Shown: positions 45,387-55,061, counted from the first letter of the stretch. The stretch is DNA of 64,000 nt from Janthinobacterium sp. FW305-129 (GCF_020858115.1 NZ_JACYMM010000005.1:1-64000), one strand, 5' to 3'. Made by a program: numbers and translations. The notes: generated from the sequence alone by a model not told the origin.

Positions 45387-47354
45387 TTAACGTCCGAGGC
45401 CGATGACCACGTCGAACAGGGTGCTGGCGATCTGCATGACCTTGCCGCAAGCCTGGTAGGCTTGCTGGTAGCGCAGCAGGTTGGCCGCCTCTTCATCGAG
45501 GTTGACGCCGGAAACGGCCTGCTGCTGCGTGCTGGTCTGCTGCAGCAAGGCCAGACTGGCCAGGCCGCTGACCTGCACTTCGCGCGTCTTGTTGCCGACA
45601 TAGCTGACGGTTTCCGCGTACGAACCCTGGAACGTGGCCTTGCCGCCGTCGAGAATGTTTTTCGTCTGCAAGCCCGCCAGCAAGGAAGCATTGCGGTTGT
45701 CGCCCACGCCGCCCGTGTTCGGCGCGATGGTGAATTTATCGCCCTGCGCCGGCACCCCCGTCATGTTGACGTTGATGCCGCCAAAGCTGAAGCTGTCGCC
45801 TTCCGTGTAGGGGATGTTCGCCGTGCCGGCCGGATACGTGGTGGTCGCGCCGTTCAAGCCTTTCACCGTCACGGCCTGGCCCGCGGGGAAGCCCGTCAAA
45901 GAGGTGGTCGCCTTGTCATAGGTCAAGGTGACTGGCCCCGTCAAGGCGTTGCCCGGCGTTAAATAGGCTTTGTCCACGCTACCGGCACCGAGCTTGCCGC
46001 TGCCCGTGTTGCTGACGGGCGCGGCCGTGGTGATCGGCGCGCCGGCAGCCAGCTTGTTGCGGTCGGTAATCGCCACGGCCAGGTCGGCAGCGCCGTGGGC
46101 CGTCGGCCTGACCATGAAGTTGTCGCCTTCGGCAGCCGTGCCCGAGATCGAGAAATCCACGCCGTCGATGGTTTGCGGCACCGTTTGCGGATACGGGTTG
46201 ATGGTCGTTTTCGCGCCGTCGCTCTGGCGCGTCACCACATAGTTCGTGCCGTCGTACTTCACGGCATAATCGCTGGCCGTCAGCTTGGTCGGATCGCTGA
46301 CCTTGGCCGACAGCGCGGTCGTGCTGGTCGCGTTGTTGCGGTAGTCGGCGCCAATGACGGGATCGGGCAGCTTGAAGAAGTCGCCCCCCAGGTCGCCATT
46401 CAAGTCCTGGCCCAGCTTGTGCTGTTCATTGAAGCTGGACGCGAGCGCGATGGCCACCTTGCCCAGCGAATTCTGGATGCGGTCCAGGCTGCCGCTGCGG
46501 AATTCCAGCAAGCCGCCCAGCGCGCCGCCGCTCAAGGAACTTTCCGACAGCTTGGTGACGCTGGTGCCCGTCACATAGCCCACGTCCAGGCGGTGCGGGT
46601 CCGTCGGCGACGGCGTGACGGCCAGCTCGAAGTTCTTGTCGCCCACCACCAGCGGCTGGCCCGAGCCGATCGACACGGTAATCGAGTTGCCTGCGCCAGG
46701 CTGAACCGTTGCCTTGACGTATTTGTTCAGCTCCGTGATCAACTGGTCGCGCTGGTCCAGCAAATCGTTGGGCTGATTGCTTTCATTCACGGTCAGGTTG
46801 GTAATCGAGGTATTCAGGTCCGCGATCTGCTTAGCGTAGGAGTTGATCACCTTCACGTTCGAGGTGATCTGCGAATTGACGCCTTCGCCGATTTCCGTCA
46901 GGCGCGCGCTGAGGCCCTGGAAGCGCGCCGTCAGCGAATTGGCGCTCGACAGCAATGCCTGGCGCGACGAGACGGACGAGGGGTTCGAGCTGAAATCCTG
47001 CACGCCCTTGAAGAAATCGGCCATCGCCGGCGACAGCCCGGCCGTGGGATCGGCCAGCATATTGTCGATCTGCGTGATCTGCGTGTAATACGCGTCGAGC
47101 GAACTGGTGGCCGACTGCGCGGCATTCACCTGGGCCGCCATGAAACCGTCGTACTGGCGCTTGACTTGCGATACCTCAGTACCATTGCCAACGAAGCCAT
47201 AGCCGGCATTGTTGAACTGCGCCGTCTGCTGCAGCACCACCTGGCGGTTGTAACCGTCCACGTTGGCATTGGTGATGTTATGCCCGGTCGTCGACAGGCC
47301 CACCTGCGCTGCAAGCAAACCGCTCTTACCGATGCTGAGTAGATTCGAAGTCAT
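45387..47354 (-). CDS. flgK: Flagellar hook-associated protein FlgK (HAP1)
   Basis: This 655-residue protein is HAP1 at the hook-filament junction. The N-terminus LLSIGKSGLLAAQVGLSTTG and the C-terminus SGVNLDEEAANLLRYQQAYQ are diagnostic. Two beta-rich modules are inserted (about 346-420 and 456-548), each ending in a GxPAQGDKF-like segment, so it is longer than E. coli FlgK (547). It has its own FliA promoter just upstream, so flgK and flgL should be class 3 genes. Confidence 0.97.
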   Translation of the reverse strand: MTSNLLSIGKSGLLAAQVGLSTTGHNITNANVDGYNRQVVLQQTAQFNNAGYGFVGNGTEVSQVKRQYDGFMAAQVNAAQSATSSLDAYYTQITQIDNMLADPTAGLSPAMADFFKGVQDFSSNPSSVSSRQALLSSANSLTARFQGLSARLTEIGEGVNSQITSNVKVINSYAKQIADLNTSITNLTVNESNQPNDLLDQRDQLITELNKYVKATVQPGAGNSITVSIGSGQPLVVGDKNFELAVTPSPTDPHRLDVGYVTGTSVTKLSESSLSGGALGGLLEFRSGSLDRIQNSLGKVAIALASSFNEQHKLGQDLNGDLGGDFFKLPDPVIGADYRNNATSTTALSAKVSDPTKLTASDYAVKYDGTNYVVTRQSDGAKTTINPYPQTVPQTIDGVDFSISGTAAEGDNFMVRPTAHGAADLAVAITDRNKLAAGAPITTAAPVSNTGSGKLGAGSVDKAYLTPGNALTGPVTLTYDKATTSLTGFPAGQAVTVKGLNGATTTYPAGTANIPYTEGDSFSFGGINVNMTGVPAQGDKFTIAPNTGGVGDNRNASLLAGLQTKNILDGGKATFQGSYAETVSYVGNKTREVQVSGLASLALLQQTSTQQQAVSGVNLDEEAANLLRYQQAYQACGKVMQIASTLFDVVIGLGR

Positions 47355-47382
47355 GGTGTCTTATTGGTTACTGTCATGAGTA

Positions 47383-47409
47383 TTAACGGCATCCGCGGAC
47401 AAAACTTGA
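47383..47409 (-). promoter_or_regulatory. FliA (sigma28) promoter of flgK
   Basis: Read on the minus strand, TCAAGTTT (47409-47402) is followed after exactly 11 bases by GCCGTTAA (47390-47383), one base away from GCCGATAA. The promoter lies in the 88-base flgJ-flgK gap and gives a leader of about 20 bases before the flgK ATG. Confidence 0.85.
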
Positions 47410-47442
47410 AGCGCCCGCGCTGCCTCAGGGTCAGGCGGGGGA

Positions 47443-48369
47443 TTAGCCGACCAGCGAATGCTTGATGATTTTTGTCAGTTTGGCAGCGTAATTCGGGTCC
47501 GTCGCATAGCCGGCCTTTTGCAAGCCCTGGGCAAAGGTGCTGGCGTCGCCCGCGCTGGCCAGCACTTTTTCATAGCGTTTGTTGTTGGTAATCAACTGTG
47601 CATAATCCTTGAAGCTGTCCGCGTAGCTGTCGTAGGCGCGGAATTTCTCCACCTTGCGCTGCGCCTTGCCATTCACATATTCCGTCGTGACGGCTTCCGT
47701 GACCTTGCCCTTCCAGTCGGCGCTGGCCTTGATGCCGAACAGGTTGTGGCTGCTGCTGCCGTCGCGGCTGATGATTTCGCGCTTGCCCCAGCCCGTTTCC
47801 AGCGCCGCCTGGCCCAGCATGAATTTGGCCGGGATGCCGGTGGCGCGGCTGGCCTCTTCCGCATGCACGCCCAGCTTTTCCTGGAAGGCGCGCACATGCG
47901 GCGCCTGCGTGGCGTTGGCCTTGTCGCTGAGGGTCTTGCCGGCGCCGGCGGCGCTGCCCGCGCCTTCCGTGAGGGCGCCCTGCTGCTGGCGGAACGCGGC
48001 CAGCGCCTGCGCCATGCTGGAAGACCGGGGCGACGGCGCTTCGGCGCCGTCGGCGGCCAGCGCCTGGTTCGACGACGACAGCTGGCGGATCAGCACGTCC
48101 GCCAGGCCCGTGCCCCGCTTGGCCAGGTTCTGGCTCGTCTGCTGGTCCAGCATCGAGGTGTACATCTTGCTTTGCTGGCTATCCATGATGCCGTCCTGCG
48201 GCGTGGCTTCGCGCATGCTTTTCATCATCATGTTGATGAACATGGCTTCGAATTGCGTGGCCGCCTCTTTCAGGGCGGCGGGGTCCTTCGCCTTGGCGGA
48301 CTGGCGTAAGCCATCCATGCCCTTGACGTCATAGGCGGCGGTATTGCTGAGGTCGGTTTGGCTGATCAT
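47443..48369 (-). CDS. flgJ: Flagellar rod assembly protein/peptidoglycan hydrolase FlgJ
   Basis: This 308-residue FlgJ has both domains of the dual-domain type. The N-terminal rod-capping part (about 20-105) includes ATQFEAMFINMMMKSMREATP. The C-terminal glucosaminidase domain (about 155-305) includes MLGQAALETGWGKREII, with the expected catalytic Glu, and HNLFGIKAS. It opens the cell wall for rod growth. It lies 10 bases after flgI and ahead of the flgK promoter. Confidence 0.96.
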   Translation of the reverse strand: MISQTDLSNTAAYDVKGMDGLRQSAKAKDPAALKEAATQFEAMFINMMMKSMREATPQDGIMDSQQSKMYTSMLDQQTSQNLAKRGTGLADVLIRQLSSSNQALAADGAEAPSPRSSSMAQALAAFRQQQGALTEGAGSAAGAGKTLSDKANATQAPHVRAFQEKLGVHAEEASRATGIPAKFMLGQAALETGWGKREIISRDGSSSHNLFGIKASADWKGKVTEAVTTEYVNGKAQRKVEKFRAYDSYADSFKDYAQLITNNKRYEKVLASAGDASTFAQGLQKAGYATDPNYAAKLTKIIKHSLVG

Positions 48370-48379
48370 GGCGTGTCCA

Positions 48380-49495
48380 TCAGATAATTTCGAGTTCGGC
48401 GCGCAGCGAACCGGCCGCCTTCATCGCCTGCAAGATGGCCAGCAAGTCTTGCGGCGAGGCGCCGATGGCGTTCAATGCCTTGACCACGTCGGACAGCGAA
48501 GCGCCGCCCTTGACCAGCATGACCTTGCCCGGTTCCTTCTTGATATCAATCTGCGCCGTCTGCGTGACCACCGTGCGTCCGCCCGACAGCGGCGCCGGCT
48601 GGCTCACCTGCGGCTCGACATTGATGGTGACGGACAGGTTGCCGTGCGAAATGGCGCACGTTTCCAGGGTCACGGACTGGTTCATGACGACGGAACCGGT
48701 GCGCGCATTCATGATGACCTTGGCCGCCAGGCGGGCCGGATTGACTTCGATGCTTTCCAGCTGGCCCAGGAAGGACACGCGCTGGTCGCTGCCGCTCGGC
48801 GACTGCACCTGGATTACGCGGCCGTCCAGCGCGGCGGCCGTGCCGGCGCCGTAGCGGCTGTTGATGGCGTCGACCACGCGGCTGGCGGTGGCGAAATCGG
48901 TGGCGTTCAATTCCAGGCGAATGGTGTTGTTGGCGCCCAGCGCCGAAGGCACGGTGCGCTCGACGGTGGCGCCGCCCGAGATGCGGCCCACGCTCAGGTG
49001 ATTGATGACGACGGAGCTGCCGGCCGCCTGCGCGCCCACGCCGCCCACCAGCACGTTGCCCTGCGCCATGCCATACACCTGGCCATCGGCGCCCTTCAGC
49101 GGCGTCATTAATAAAGTGCCGCCGCGCAAGCTTTTCGCATTGCCCATCGACGACACGGTCACGTCGAGCAACTGGCCCGGCTGGGCAAACGCGGGCAAGG
49201 CCGTCGTCACCATCACGGCGGCCACGTTTTTCAGCTGCAAACTGGTGCCTTGCGGCAAGTTGATACCCTGCTGCTGCAGCATCGCCGCCACGCTCTGAAT
49301 GGTAAACGGCGTCTGCGTGGTCTGGTCGCCGCTGCCGTCGAGGCCGACGACGAGGCCATAGCCCATCAGCTGATTCTGGCGCACGCCGGCGATGCTGGCC
49401 AGATCCTTGATGCGCTCGGCCTGCGCCACGGGCGCCAGCAGGGAAATGGCCAGGCCGCAGATGGCGGCAATGCGGGGGAAAGTCAAGGTGGCCAT
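48380..49495 (-). CDS. flgI: Flagellar P-ring protein FlgI
   Basis: This 371-residue protein forms the P ring in the periplasm. It has a signal peptide ending near VAQA (residue 26), then ERIKDLASIAGVRQNQLMGYGLVVGLDGSGDQT. LVVGLDGSGDQTTQTPFT and the C-terminal LNAIGASPQDLLAILQAMK are diagnostic. It lies between flgH (2-base gap) and flgJ. Confidence 0.97.
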   Translation of the reverse strand: MATLTFPRIAAICGLAISLLAPVAQAERIKDLASIAGVRQNQLMGYGLVVGLDGSGDQTTQTPFTIQSVAAMLQQQGINLPQGTSLQLKNVAAVMVTTALPAFAQPGQLLDVTVSSMGNAKSLRGGTLLMTPLKGADGQVYGMAQGNVLVGGVGAQAAGSSVVINHLSVGRISGGATVERTVPSALGANNTIRLELNATDFATASRVVDAINSRYGAGTAAALDGRVIQVQSPSGSDQRVSFLGQLESIEVNPARLAAKVIMNARTGSVVMNQSVTLETCAISHGNLSVTINVEPQVSQPAPLSGGRTVVTQTAQIDIKKEPGKVMLVKGGASLSDVVKALNAIGASPQDLLAILQAMKAAGSLRAELEII

Positions 49496-49497
49496 GA

Positions 49498-50148
49498 TCA
49501 GAATGGCAGCAGGCTGAGGAAGAAGCGCGAGGCCATCGAGGCCATTTCGGCGCGGTCGATCTGGCTGTTGGTGCGGTATTCGACGCGCGCTTCGGCCACC
49601 TGGGTCGATGGCACGACGTTGCCGGCGCCGATGGTGTCCGGATTGACCATGCCCGAGAAGCGGATGAATTCCGTGCCCTTGTTCATGGCGATCTGTTTCT
49701 CGCCGGCGACGATGAGATTTCCGTTTGGCAATACCTCGATCACCGTCACGCCGATCGTGCCGCTAAACGTGTTGCTGGCGGACTGGTTGTCGCCATCGGC
49801 AAATTTCGTCGCGCCATTCGCCGCCACGGTGCCGCCCAGGCGGCCCTGCAGCATGCCCGGCGTGCTGAAGCCCACGCTGCCCGACTTATTGCCGGAACTG
49901 GCGCCCGCCTTGACGGCATTCGTGCGCTCGGTGATGGCGATCGTCATGGTGTCGCCCACGTGGCGCGCGCGGCGGTCTTCGAAGGCGGGCCGGTAGGTCG
50001 ACGGCTGGTAGATGGAACCGTTGTTGACGACCACCGGTTCGGGCATCGGCGCGCGCGTGGAGGTCGGGTATTGCACGATGGACGTGGGCGTGATGGCGCA
50101 GCCGGACAGCAGGACTGCGGACAACAGGGCGATGATGGGGTATTGCAT
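49498..50148 (-). CDS. flgH: Flagellar L-ring lipoprotein FlgH
   Basis: This 216-residue protein forms the L ring in the outer membrane. The lipobox LLSGC places the lipid anchor on Cys17. The conserved core includes GSIYQPSTYRPAFEDRRARHVGDT and NLIVAGEKQIAMNKGTEFIR. GGAGG is well placed ahead of ATG 50148, so the longer open frame to 50184 is not used. It follows flgG and precedes flgI. Confidence 0.96.
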   Translation of the reverse strand: MQYPIIALLSAVLLSGCAITPTSIVQYPTSTRAPMPEPVVVNNGSIYQPSTYRPAFEDRRARHVGDTMTIAITERTNAVKAGASSGNKSGSVGFSTPGMLQGRLGGTVAANGATKFADGDNQSASNTFSGTIGVTVIEVLPNGNLIVAGEKQIAMNKGTEFIRFSGMVNPDTIGAGNVVPSTQVAEARVEYRTNSQIDRAEMASMASRFFLSLLPF

Positions 50149-50198
50149 GGCGAACCTCCGCTGCCATCCGGCGGCGGATGGCATGACGACTATGAAAA

Positions 50199-50981
50199 TT
50201 AAAGTTGCGACAATTTCTGCAGCATTTGATCGGATGTGGTGATGGCCTTGCTGTTGATCTCGTAGGCGCGCTGCGTCTGGATCATGTTGACCATTTCCTC
50301 GGCCACGTTGACGTTCGAGGTCTCGATATAACCCTGCATCAGCACGCCGGCGCCGTTGGTGCCCGGGCTGTTGGTCTGCGCCACGCCGGAAGCGCCCGTT
50401 TCCATGTACAGGTTTTCGCCCTTCGATTCCAGGCCGGCCGGGTTGACGAAAGTGGTCAGCTGCAGCGAGCCGATTTGCGATGGCGCAACAGTGTCGGGCA
50501 AGGTGACGGAGACGGTGCCGTCGCGCGCCACGGTCAGGCTCAGCGCATTCGTCGGCACGGTGATGGCAGGCTGGATGACGAAGCCTTCCGAGGTGACCAG
50601 CTGGCCGTTGGCGTCCGTCTGGAACGAGCCGTCGCGCGTGTAGGCGGTGGCGCCGTCCGGCATCAGCACCTGGAAAAAGCCCGTGCCGTTGACCATCACG
50701 TCGCGCGAATTGCCCGATGCCTGGGGATTGCCCTGGGTATGGATGCGTTCGGTAGCCACGGTGCGCACGCCCGTGCCGATCTGCAAGCCCGATGGCAGCT
50801 GGGTTTGCTGCGACGATTGCGCGCCCGGCTGGCGCACATTTTGATACAGCAAGTCTTCAAACACGGCGCGCGACTTCTTGAAGCCCGTGGTGCTGACGTT
50901 GGCCAGGTTATTGGCGATCACGTCCATCTGCGTCTGCTGCGCTTCCAGGCCGGTCTTGGCTATCCAAAGTGAACGAATCAT
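50199..50981 (-). CDS. flgG: Distal rod protein FlgG
   Basis: This 260-residue protein builds the distal rod. It starts [43 protein letters not shown] (rod/hook signature), has YTRDGSFQ and ends with the helix [20 protein letters not shown]. Length equals the E. coli protein. It lies 72 bases after flgF. Confidence 0.97.
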   Translation of the reverse strand: MIRSLWIAKTGLEAQQTQMDVIANNLANVSTTGFKKSRAVFEDLLYQNVRQPGAQSSQQTQLPSGLQIGTGVRTVATERIHTQGNPQASGNSRDVMVNGTGFFQVLMPDGATAYTRDGSFQTDANGQLVTSEGFVIQPAITVPTNALSLTVARDGTVSVTLPDTVAPSQIGSLQLTTFVNPAGLESKGENLYMETGASGVAQTNSPGTNGAGVLMQGYIETSNVNVAEEMVNMIQTQRAYEINSKAITTSDQMLQKLSQL

Positions 50982-51053
50982 GATTTTTCTCCAATAACAG
51001 CGCTGGTCAGCCCTGTAGACTATTTCTATGTGACCATTATGCGTTGACCCCTA

Positions 51054-51797
51054 TCAATTCAAAGCGAGGATCTGGGTGGCTTTCGCCGCGTTATTCTCGG
51101 CATTCTTCAACAGGCTCATTTGCGTTTCGAACTGGCGCGCCAGGGCGATCATGCTGACCATGGAGTCGACGGGGCTGACATTGCTGCCTTCCAGCGCACC
51201 GGTAGTCAGCTTGACGGCCTGGTCGGCCTGCGCCACCGTGCCATCCTTCAGGCGGAACAGGCCGTCGTCACCGCGCACCAGTTGCTGCTCGGGCGGGTTG
51301 ACCAGCTTGATGCGTCCCAGCACTGTCGACGGGCCCGGCGGCACGTCGGTGGAAATCGTGCCCACCGTGCCGTCGCTGGCGATGGCCACCGTCACGCCGG
51401 GCGGAATCGCCATGGGACCCGTATCGCCCTGCACCATCAGGCCCGACTGCGTCTGCAGCATGCCGTTTTCATTGAGCTTCAGGGCGCCGTTGCGCGTGTA
51501 GGCTTCGGAACCGTCGGCCGACTGCACCGCGATCCAGCCGCCGTTTTCCACGGCCACGTCGAGCGCGCGGCCCGTGTGCTGCATCGGGCCTTGCGTGAAA
51601 TCGGAACCGACCGTCGAATCGACGACGAAGGTGCGCGTCGGCATCATGCCATCGGCCACCACGGGCACGGCGCGGAACGAGTCGAGCTGGGCACGGAAAC
51701 CCGTGCTGGTGGCGTTCGCCAGGTTGTTCGCCGTGGTCGCCTGCTTGTCCAGGATATGCTTGGCGCCCGAGCCGGCGGTGTAGATGAGACGGTCCAT
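51054..51797 (-). CDS. flgF: Proximal rod protein FlgF
   Basis: This 247-residue protein is FlgF of the proximal rod. It starts MDRLIYTAGSGAKHILDKQA with NNLANATSTGFRAQLD, contains EAYTRNGALKLNENG and ends DSMVSMIALARQFETQMSLL. A palindromic repeat lies between its start and the flgE stop, so translation and stability of the distal part of the operon may differ from the proximal part. Confidence 0.96.
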   Translation of the reverse strand: MDRLIYTAGSGAKHILDKQATTANNLANATSTGFRAQLDSFRAVPVVADGMMPTRTFVVDSTVGSDFTQGPMQHTGRALDVAVENGGWIAVQSADGSEAYTRNGALKLNENGMLQTQSGLMVQGDTGPMAIPPGVTVAIASDGTVGTISTDVPPGPSTVLGRIKLVNPPEQQLVRGDDGLFRLKDGTVAQADQAVKLTTGALEGSNVSPVDSMVSMIALARQFETQMSLLKNAENNAAKATQILALN

Positions 51798-51818
51798 GTT
51801 TTATTTCTCCTGTTGCCT

Positions 51819-51886
51819 GAAACCCAAGGTAGAAACCGGGGTCGGACCCTGAGGGTCCGACCCCAGCCTTTCGCCGTTAGGGGTTC
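51819..51886. repeat. Intergenic palindromic repeat, copy B (flgE/flgF)
   Basis: A perfect inner palindrome, GGGGTCGGACCCT (51838-51850) and AGGGTCCGACCCC (51852-51864) around one G, is flanked by degenerate outer arms GAAACCC (51819-51825) and GGGGTTC (51880-51886). It lies inside the flg operon and would form a 13-bp RNA hairpin in the flgE-flgF mRNA. Confidence 0.85.
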
Positions 51887-51892
51887 AATCCG

Positions 51893-53440
51893 TTAACGCA
51901 AGTTCACCAGAGTCTGTAAAACAGAATCCTGCGTCTTGATGGTCTGCGCATTCGCCTGGTAGGCGCGCTGGGCCGTGATCATGTTGACCAGTTCCGCCGT
52001 CAGGTCGACGTTCGACACTTCCACGGCCGAGGCGCGCAAGTTGCCCAGGGTACCCGTCTTCGGCTCGCCCGTGATGGGCTTGCCCGAGGCCGAGCTTTCC
52101 ACCCAGGCGTTGTTACCCAGCGGCTCCAGGCCGTTCGGGTTGGTAAAGTTGCTCAACACCACCTGCCCCAGGGCGCGCGTTTTGCCATTGTTGTACTGGC
52201 CCTGGATGACGCCGTCGTCGCCCACGATGAACTGGCTCAGCTGGCCCGCCTTGTAGCCGTCCGCTTCCGTTTTCTTTTCCGCCGTGGCGGTGCCCAGCTG
52301 GGTCGATTTGCTGAAATCGACCTGGACCGACAGGGTCGGATTGGCACCCGTGGCCGGGAAGATCGGCAGGTTGACAGTGACGGGCAAGGTTTGCGGCGGC
52401 GTCAGGGCCAGCATGGCGGCCCGGTCCAGGCTGCCGACCGTATTGAAGACCAGCGAACCGGTCTTGACGGCGGGCACCGTGGTCACGGCGCGGATGGCGG
52501 CGTCGATCTGGTCGGGCGTGCGGCTCGAGTTGATGCCATTCGGCACGGCACTGCCGTAGGTGGCGGCGATGGCGGCCAGTTGCGCCGGCGTGGCGCCCGC
52601 GGCGGCGGCGGCGGCCGACACGGCGGCGCCGACCGCATTGCCATAGGCGACGGCGGCCGTCGTCACATTGGCCGGCACCAGCGGCACGGCCGTGGCGGCG
52701 GCCTGGTAGGCGGCGCGCGCGGCCAGCGAGGCAGGGTCCGTCTGCAGGGCGGCCGCGACCTTCATGCTGGTCACTTCCGTGCCGTCAACGGCCGAGTATA
52801 CGTCCCAGGTGTTGGTGCCCGTCTTGACGTAGAAATTCGACATGATGTGGGAATTGCCCAGCGAATCGAAGACTTCGACGGGGAATTGCTTGCTGTACGT
52901 GGTGTCATCCGTGAGCTTGAACGGCACCGTGGTCGGCATGGCCGTATTCGAATTGAGGTTGACTTGCGTGTCGACCTTGGTCGTTGCCTGGGGTTTCATG
53001 TCCGACTGGTCGATCTGCAGGGGCACGACGGCGCCGGCGACGATCTTGCCGTTGGCGTCGGCCGCATAGCCGGTCAGCTGCGCCAGCTGGGCGTTGACGA
53101 TGAAACCGCTCTTGTCGACCTGGAACTGGCCATTGCGCGAGTACTGGACGGCGCCGTTGACGCTGGTACGGAAGAAGCCGCCGCCATTGATGGCGATGTC
53201 GAGGGGATTCGACGACGATTCCAGGTTGCCCTGGTTAAATTGCTGGGCGATTTGCGAGACCGACACGCCGATCCCCGCCTGGTTGCCGCCCACGCCATAC
53301 AGCGAGTTGGCATAAATGTCAGCGAACTGGGCCTGCGACTGCTTGAAACCGACGGTGGACGAGTTGGCGATGTTGTTACCGATGACGTCCAGCGATTTGG
53401 CGGCGCCATTCAAGCCGCTCAGGCCTTGTTGGAAAGACAT
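51893..53440 (-). CDS. flgE: Flagellar hook protein FlgE (with Ala-rich insertion)
   Basis: This 515-residue protein is the hook subunit. The N-terminus MSFQQGLSGLNGAAKSLDVI and the C-terminal DLTAELVNMITAQRAYQANA are classical. The mid-part shows GGGFFRTSVNGAVQYSRNG. It is longer than E. coli FlgE (402). An Ala-rich, probably helical insertion covers about residues 221-327, between YSAVDG and GSLVFNTVGSL. It lies downstream of flgD and is followed by a palindromic repeat. Confidence 0.97.
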   Translation of the reverse strand: MSFQQGLSGLNGAAKSLDVIGNNIANSSTVGFKQSQAQFADIYANSLYGVGGNQAGIGVSVSQIAQQFNQGNLESSSNPLDIAINGGGFFRTSVNGAVQYSRNGQFQVDKSGFIVNAQLAQLTGYAADANGKIVAGAVVPLQIDQSDMKPQATTKVDTQVNLNSNTAMPTTVPFKLTDDTTYSKQFPVEVFDSLGNSHIMSNFYVKTGTNTWDVYSAVDGTEVTSMKVAAALQTDPASLAARAAYQAAATAVPLVPANVTTAAVAYGNAVGAAVSAAAAAAGATPAQLAAIAATYGSAVPNGINSSRTPDQIDAAIRAVTTVPAVKTGSLVFNTVGSLDRAAMLALTPPQTLPVTVNLPIFPATGANPTLSVQVDFSKSTQLGTATAEKKTEADGYKAGQLSQFIVGDDGVIQGQYNNGKTRALGQVVLSNFTNPNGLEPLGNNAWVESSASGKPITGEPKTGTLGNLRASAVEVSNVDLTAELVNMITAQRAYQANAQTIKTQDSVLQTLVNLR

Positions 53441-53493
53441 TGTGTTCTCCTGGTAGAAATTAGGGGGTGAGGGTCACGCTAAGGGGAAGCGGC

Positions 53494-54189
53494 TTACAGA
53501 ATCTGTTTCACGTCGGCCATGGTGATGCTGCCCACGCCCGGGACATTCAATTTCACGCCCTTCGCGCCCGTCGACACGCTGGCGACCGAACCGAACATCA
53601 GCGCCGTTGCATCCTTGAGCTTGGTGCCGCCGCGCGTGGCTTCCACCGCGAAGGTATACGCGCCGTCGGCCAGCACGACCGGCTTGCCGTCCTTGTCGAG
53701 GTCGGCGGTGGAGCCGTTCCAGCCCAGCGGCAAGGTACCGGCAGGCTGCGCGCCCAGGTCGATGGAATGGACTTCCTTGCCATCCTTGTAGATGATGACC
53801 TTGACCTTGTCGGCGGCCGTGGCAAGGTCCACGCCCAGCAGCGCGGCGCTCTTGCTCAGGTTGATATCCTTGCCTGCCGTCAACACGCCGTGGCCGATGA
53901 TATTGGCCGCCTGCATGGATTCGGCTTGCTGGTAGCTGGCTTTCAAGCTTTCCACGGTGGTATTGAGCTTGTTGACGCCCGTCACCGTGGACAGCTGGGC
54001 CAGCTGGCTGGTCAATTGCGCATTGTCCAGCGGATTCATCGGATCCTGATTTTTCAGCTGGGTGACCAGCAGGGTGAGGAATTTGTTCGTTTCCGCTTCG
54101 ACACTGCCTGCCGCGGCCGTCGTCTTCTTCGGATTCATCGTCGCCATCAGGTCGGTGGTGACGGAGGTCGTGGTATCGATGGTTGCCAT
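53494..54189 (-). CDS. flgD: Flagellar hook cap/assembly protein FlgD
   Basis: This 231-residue protein is the hook scaffold FlgD. It shows NKFLTLLVTQLKNQDPMNPLDNAQLTSQLAQL-like conservation near the N-terminus and an Ig-like C-terminal part (GWNGSTADLDKDGKPVVLADGAYTF). It lies 15 bases after flgC and 53 before flgE. Confidence 0.96.
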   Translation of the reverse strand: MATIDTTTSVTTDLMATMNPKKTTAAAGSVEAETNKFLTLLVTQLKNQDPMNPLDNAQLTSQLAQLSTVTGVNKLNTTVESLKASYQQAESMQAANIIGHGVLTAGKDINLSKSAALLGVDLATAADKVKVIIYKDGKEVHSIDLGAQPAGTLPLGWNGSTADLDKDGKPVVLADGAYTFAVEATRGGTKLKDATALMFGSVASVSTGAKGVKLNVPGVGSITMADVKQIL

Positions 54190-54204
54190 AATGATCAGTC
54201 AGCC

Positions 54205-54606
54205 TTACTGGCCGAGGGTAAGGGTTTTCAGGAGCAGCGACTTGGCCGCGTTCATGGTTTCCACGTTGGTCTGGTACGAGCGCGAAGCGGACAGCATGTT
54301 GACCATCTCGTCGACCGTATTCACGTTGGGCATGGTGACGTAGCCCTTCTCGTCGGCCAGCGGGTTCTTCGGGTCGTACACCAGCTTCATCGGCGACGGG
54401 TCCTCGATCACCTTCTGCACCTTGACGGCCGTGGCGCCGTTGGCCATGGGCACGGCTTCGAACACCACCTGCTTGGCGCGGTAGGCTTCGCCCGTGGCGC
54501 TGGTGGCGCTGTCGGCATTGGCCAGGTTGCTGGCCACCGTGTTCAGGCGCTGCGCCTGGGCGCTCATGGCCGAACCGGAAACATTGAAGATATTAAATAG
54601 CGACAT
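54205..54606 (-). CDS. flgC: Proximal rod protein FlgC
   Basis: This 133-residue protein is FlgC. It starts [21 protein letters not shown] with [13 protein letters not shown], contains [21 protein letters not shown] and ends [20 protein letters not shown]. It is the second gene of the flg operon, 2 bases after flgB. Confidence 0.97.
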   Translation of the reverse strand: MSLFNIFNVSGSAMSAQAQRLNTVASNLANADSATSATGEAYRAKQVVFEAVPMANGATAVKVQKVIEDPSPMKLVYDPKNPLADEKGYVTMPNVNTVDEMVNMLSASRSYQTNVETMNAAKSLLLKTLTLGQ

Positions 54607-54608
54607 GA

Positions 54609-55061
54609 TTATTGTCCTCCCTGGATGGCCGTCAGCATGCCCTTGATCTGCGAGTTAAGGAACGTGACGGCCGCCTCGTAGCGGATGGCATTGTCGGCAA
54701 AGGCGTTGCGTTCCAGGTCCATGTCGACCGTATTGCCATCGACGGCACCCTGGGCCGGCGCGCGGTACAGCAGCGGCGTGCCGTCGGCCAGGGTCTCGAC
54801 CTTGCCGCCCGTGCTGCCGCCCACGGCGGCGGCCACGCCCTTGCCGGGCATATGCTGCGGCGCCGTGCCCTTCAGGGCCGGCGGCACGCCATCCTTGCGC
54901 GCCATCGCCCCCTTCAGGGCGGCGGCGAAATCGACGTCGCGCGCCTTGTAGTTGGGCGTGTCGGCATTGGCGATATTCGAGGCGAGCAATTCCTGGCGCG
55001 TCGAGCGCAGGCTCAGCGCCGTCTCGTTGAAGCGCATGTAATCGTCGAGTTTCCCTATCAT
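54609..55061 (-). CDS. flgB: Proximal rod protein FlgB
   Basis: This 150-residue protein is FlgB, first gene of flgBCDEFGHIJ. The N-terminus shows [20 protein letters not shown] and [12 protein letters not shown]. The C-terminus reads [24 protein letters not shown] ahead of ATG 55061 sets the start; the in-frame extension to 55136 lacks similarity. It is divergent from flgA across 191 bases, where no clear FliA or sigma54 element is seen. Confidence 0.96.
   Translation of the reverse strand: MIGKLDDYMRFNETALSLRSTRQELLASNIANADTPNYKARDVDFAAALKGAMARKDGVPPALKGTAPQHMPGKGVAAAVGGSTGGKVETLADGTPLLYRAPAQGAVDGNTVDMDLERNAFADNAIRYEAAVTFLNSQIKGMLTAIQGGQ

Noticed and set aside
44238..45962. Plus-strand open frame of 574 codons over flgL and flgK
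   Set aside because: The minus strand carries unmistakable FlgL and FlgK. The plus-strand product is a compositional shadow.
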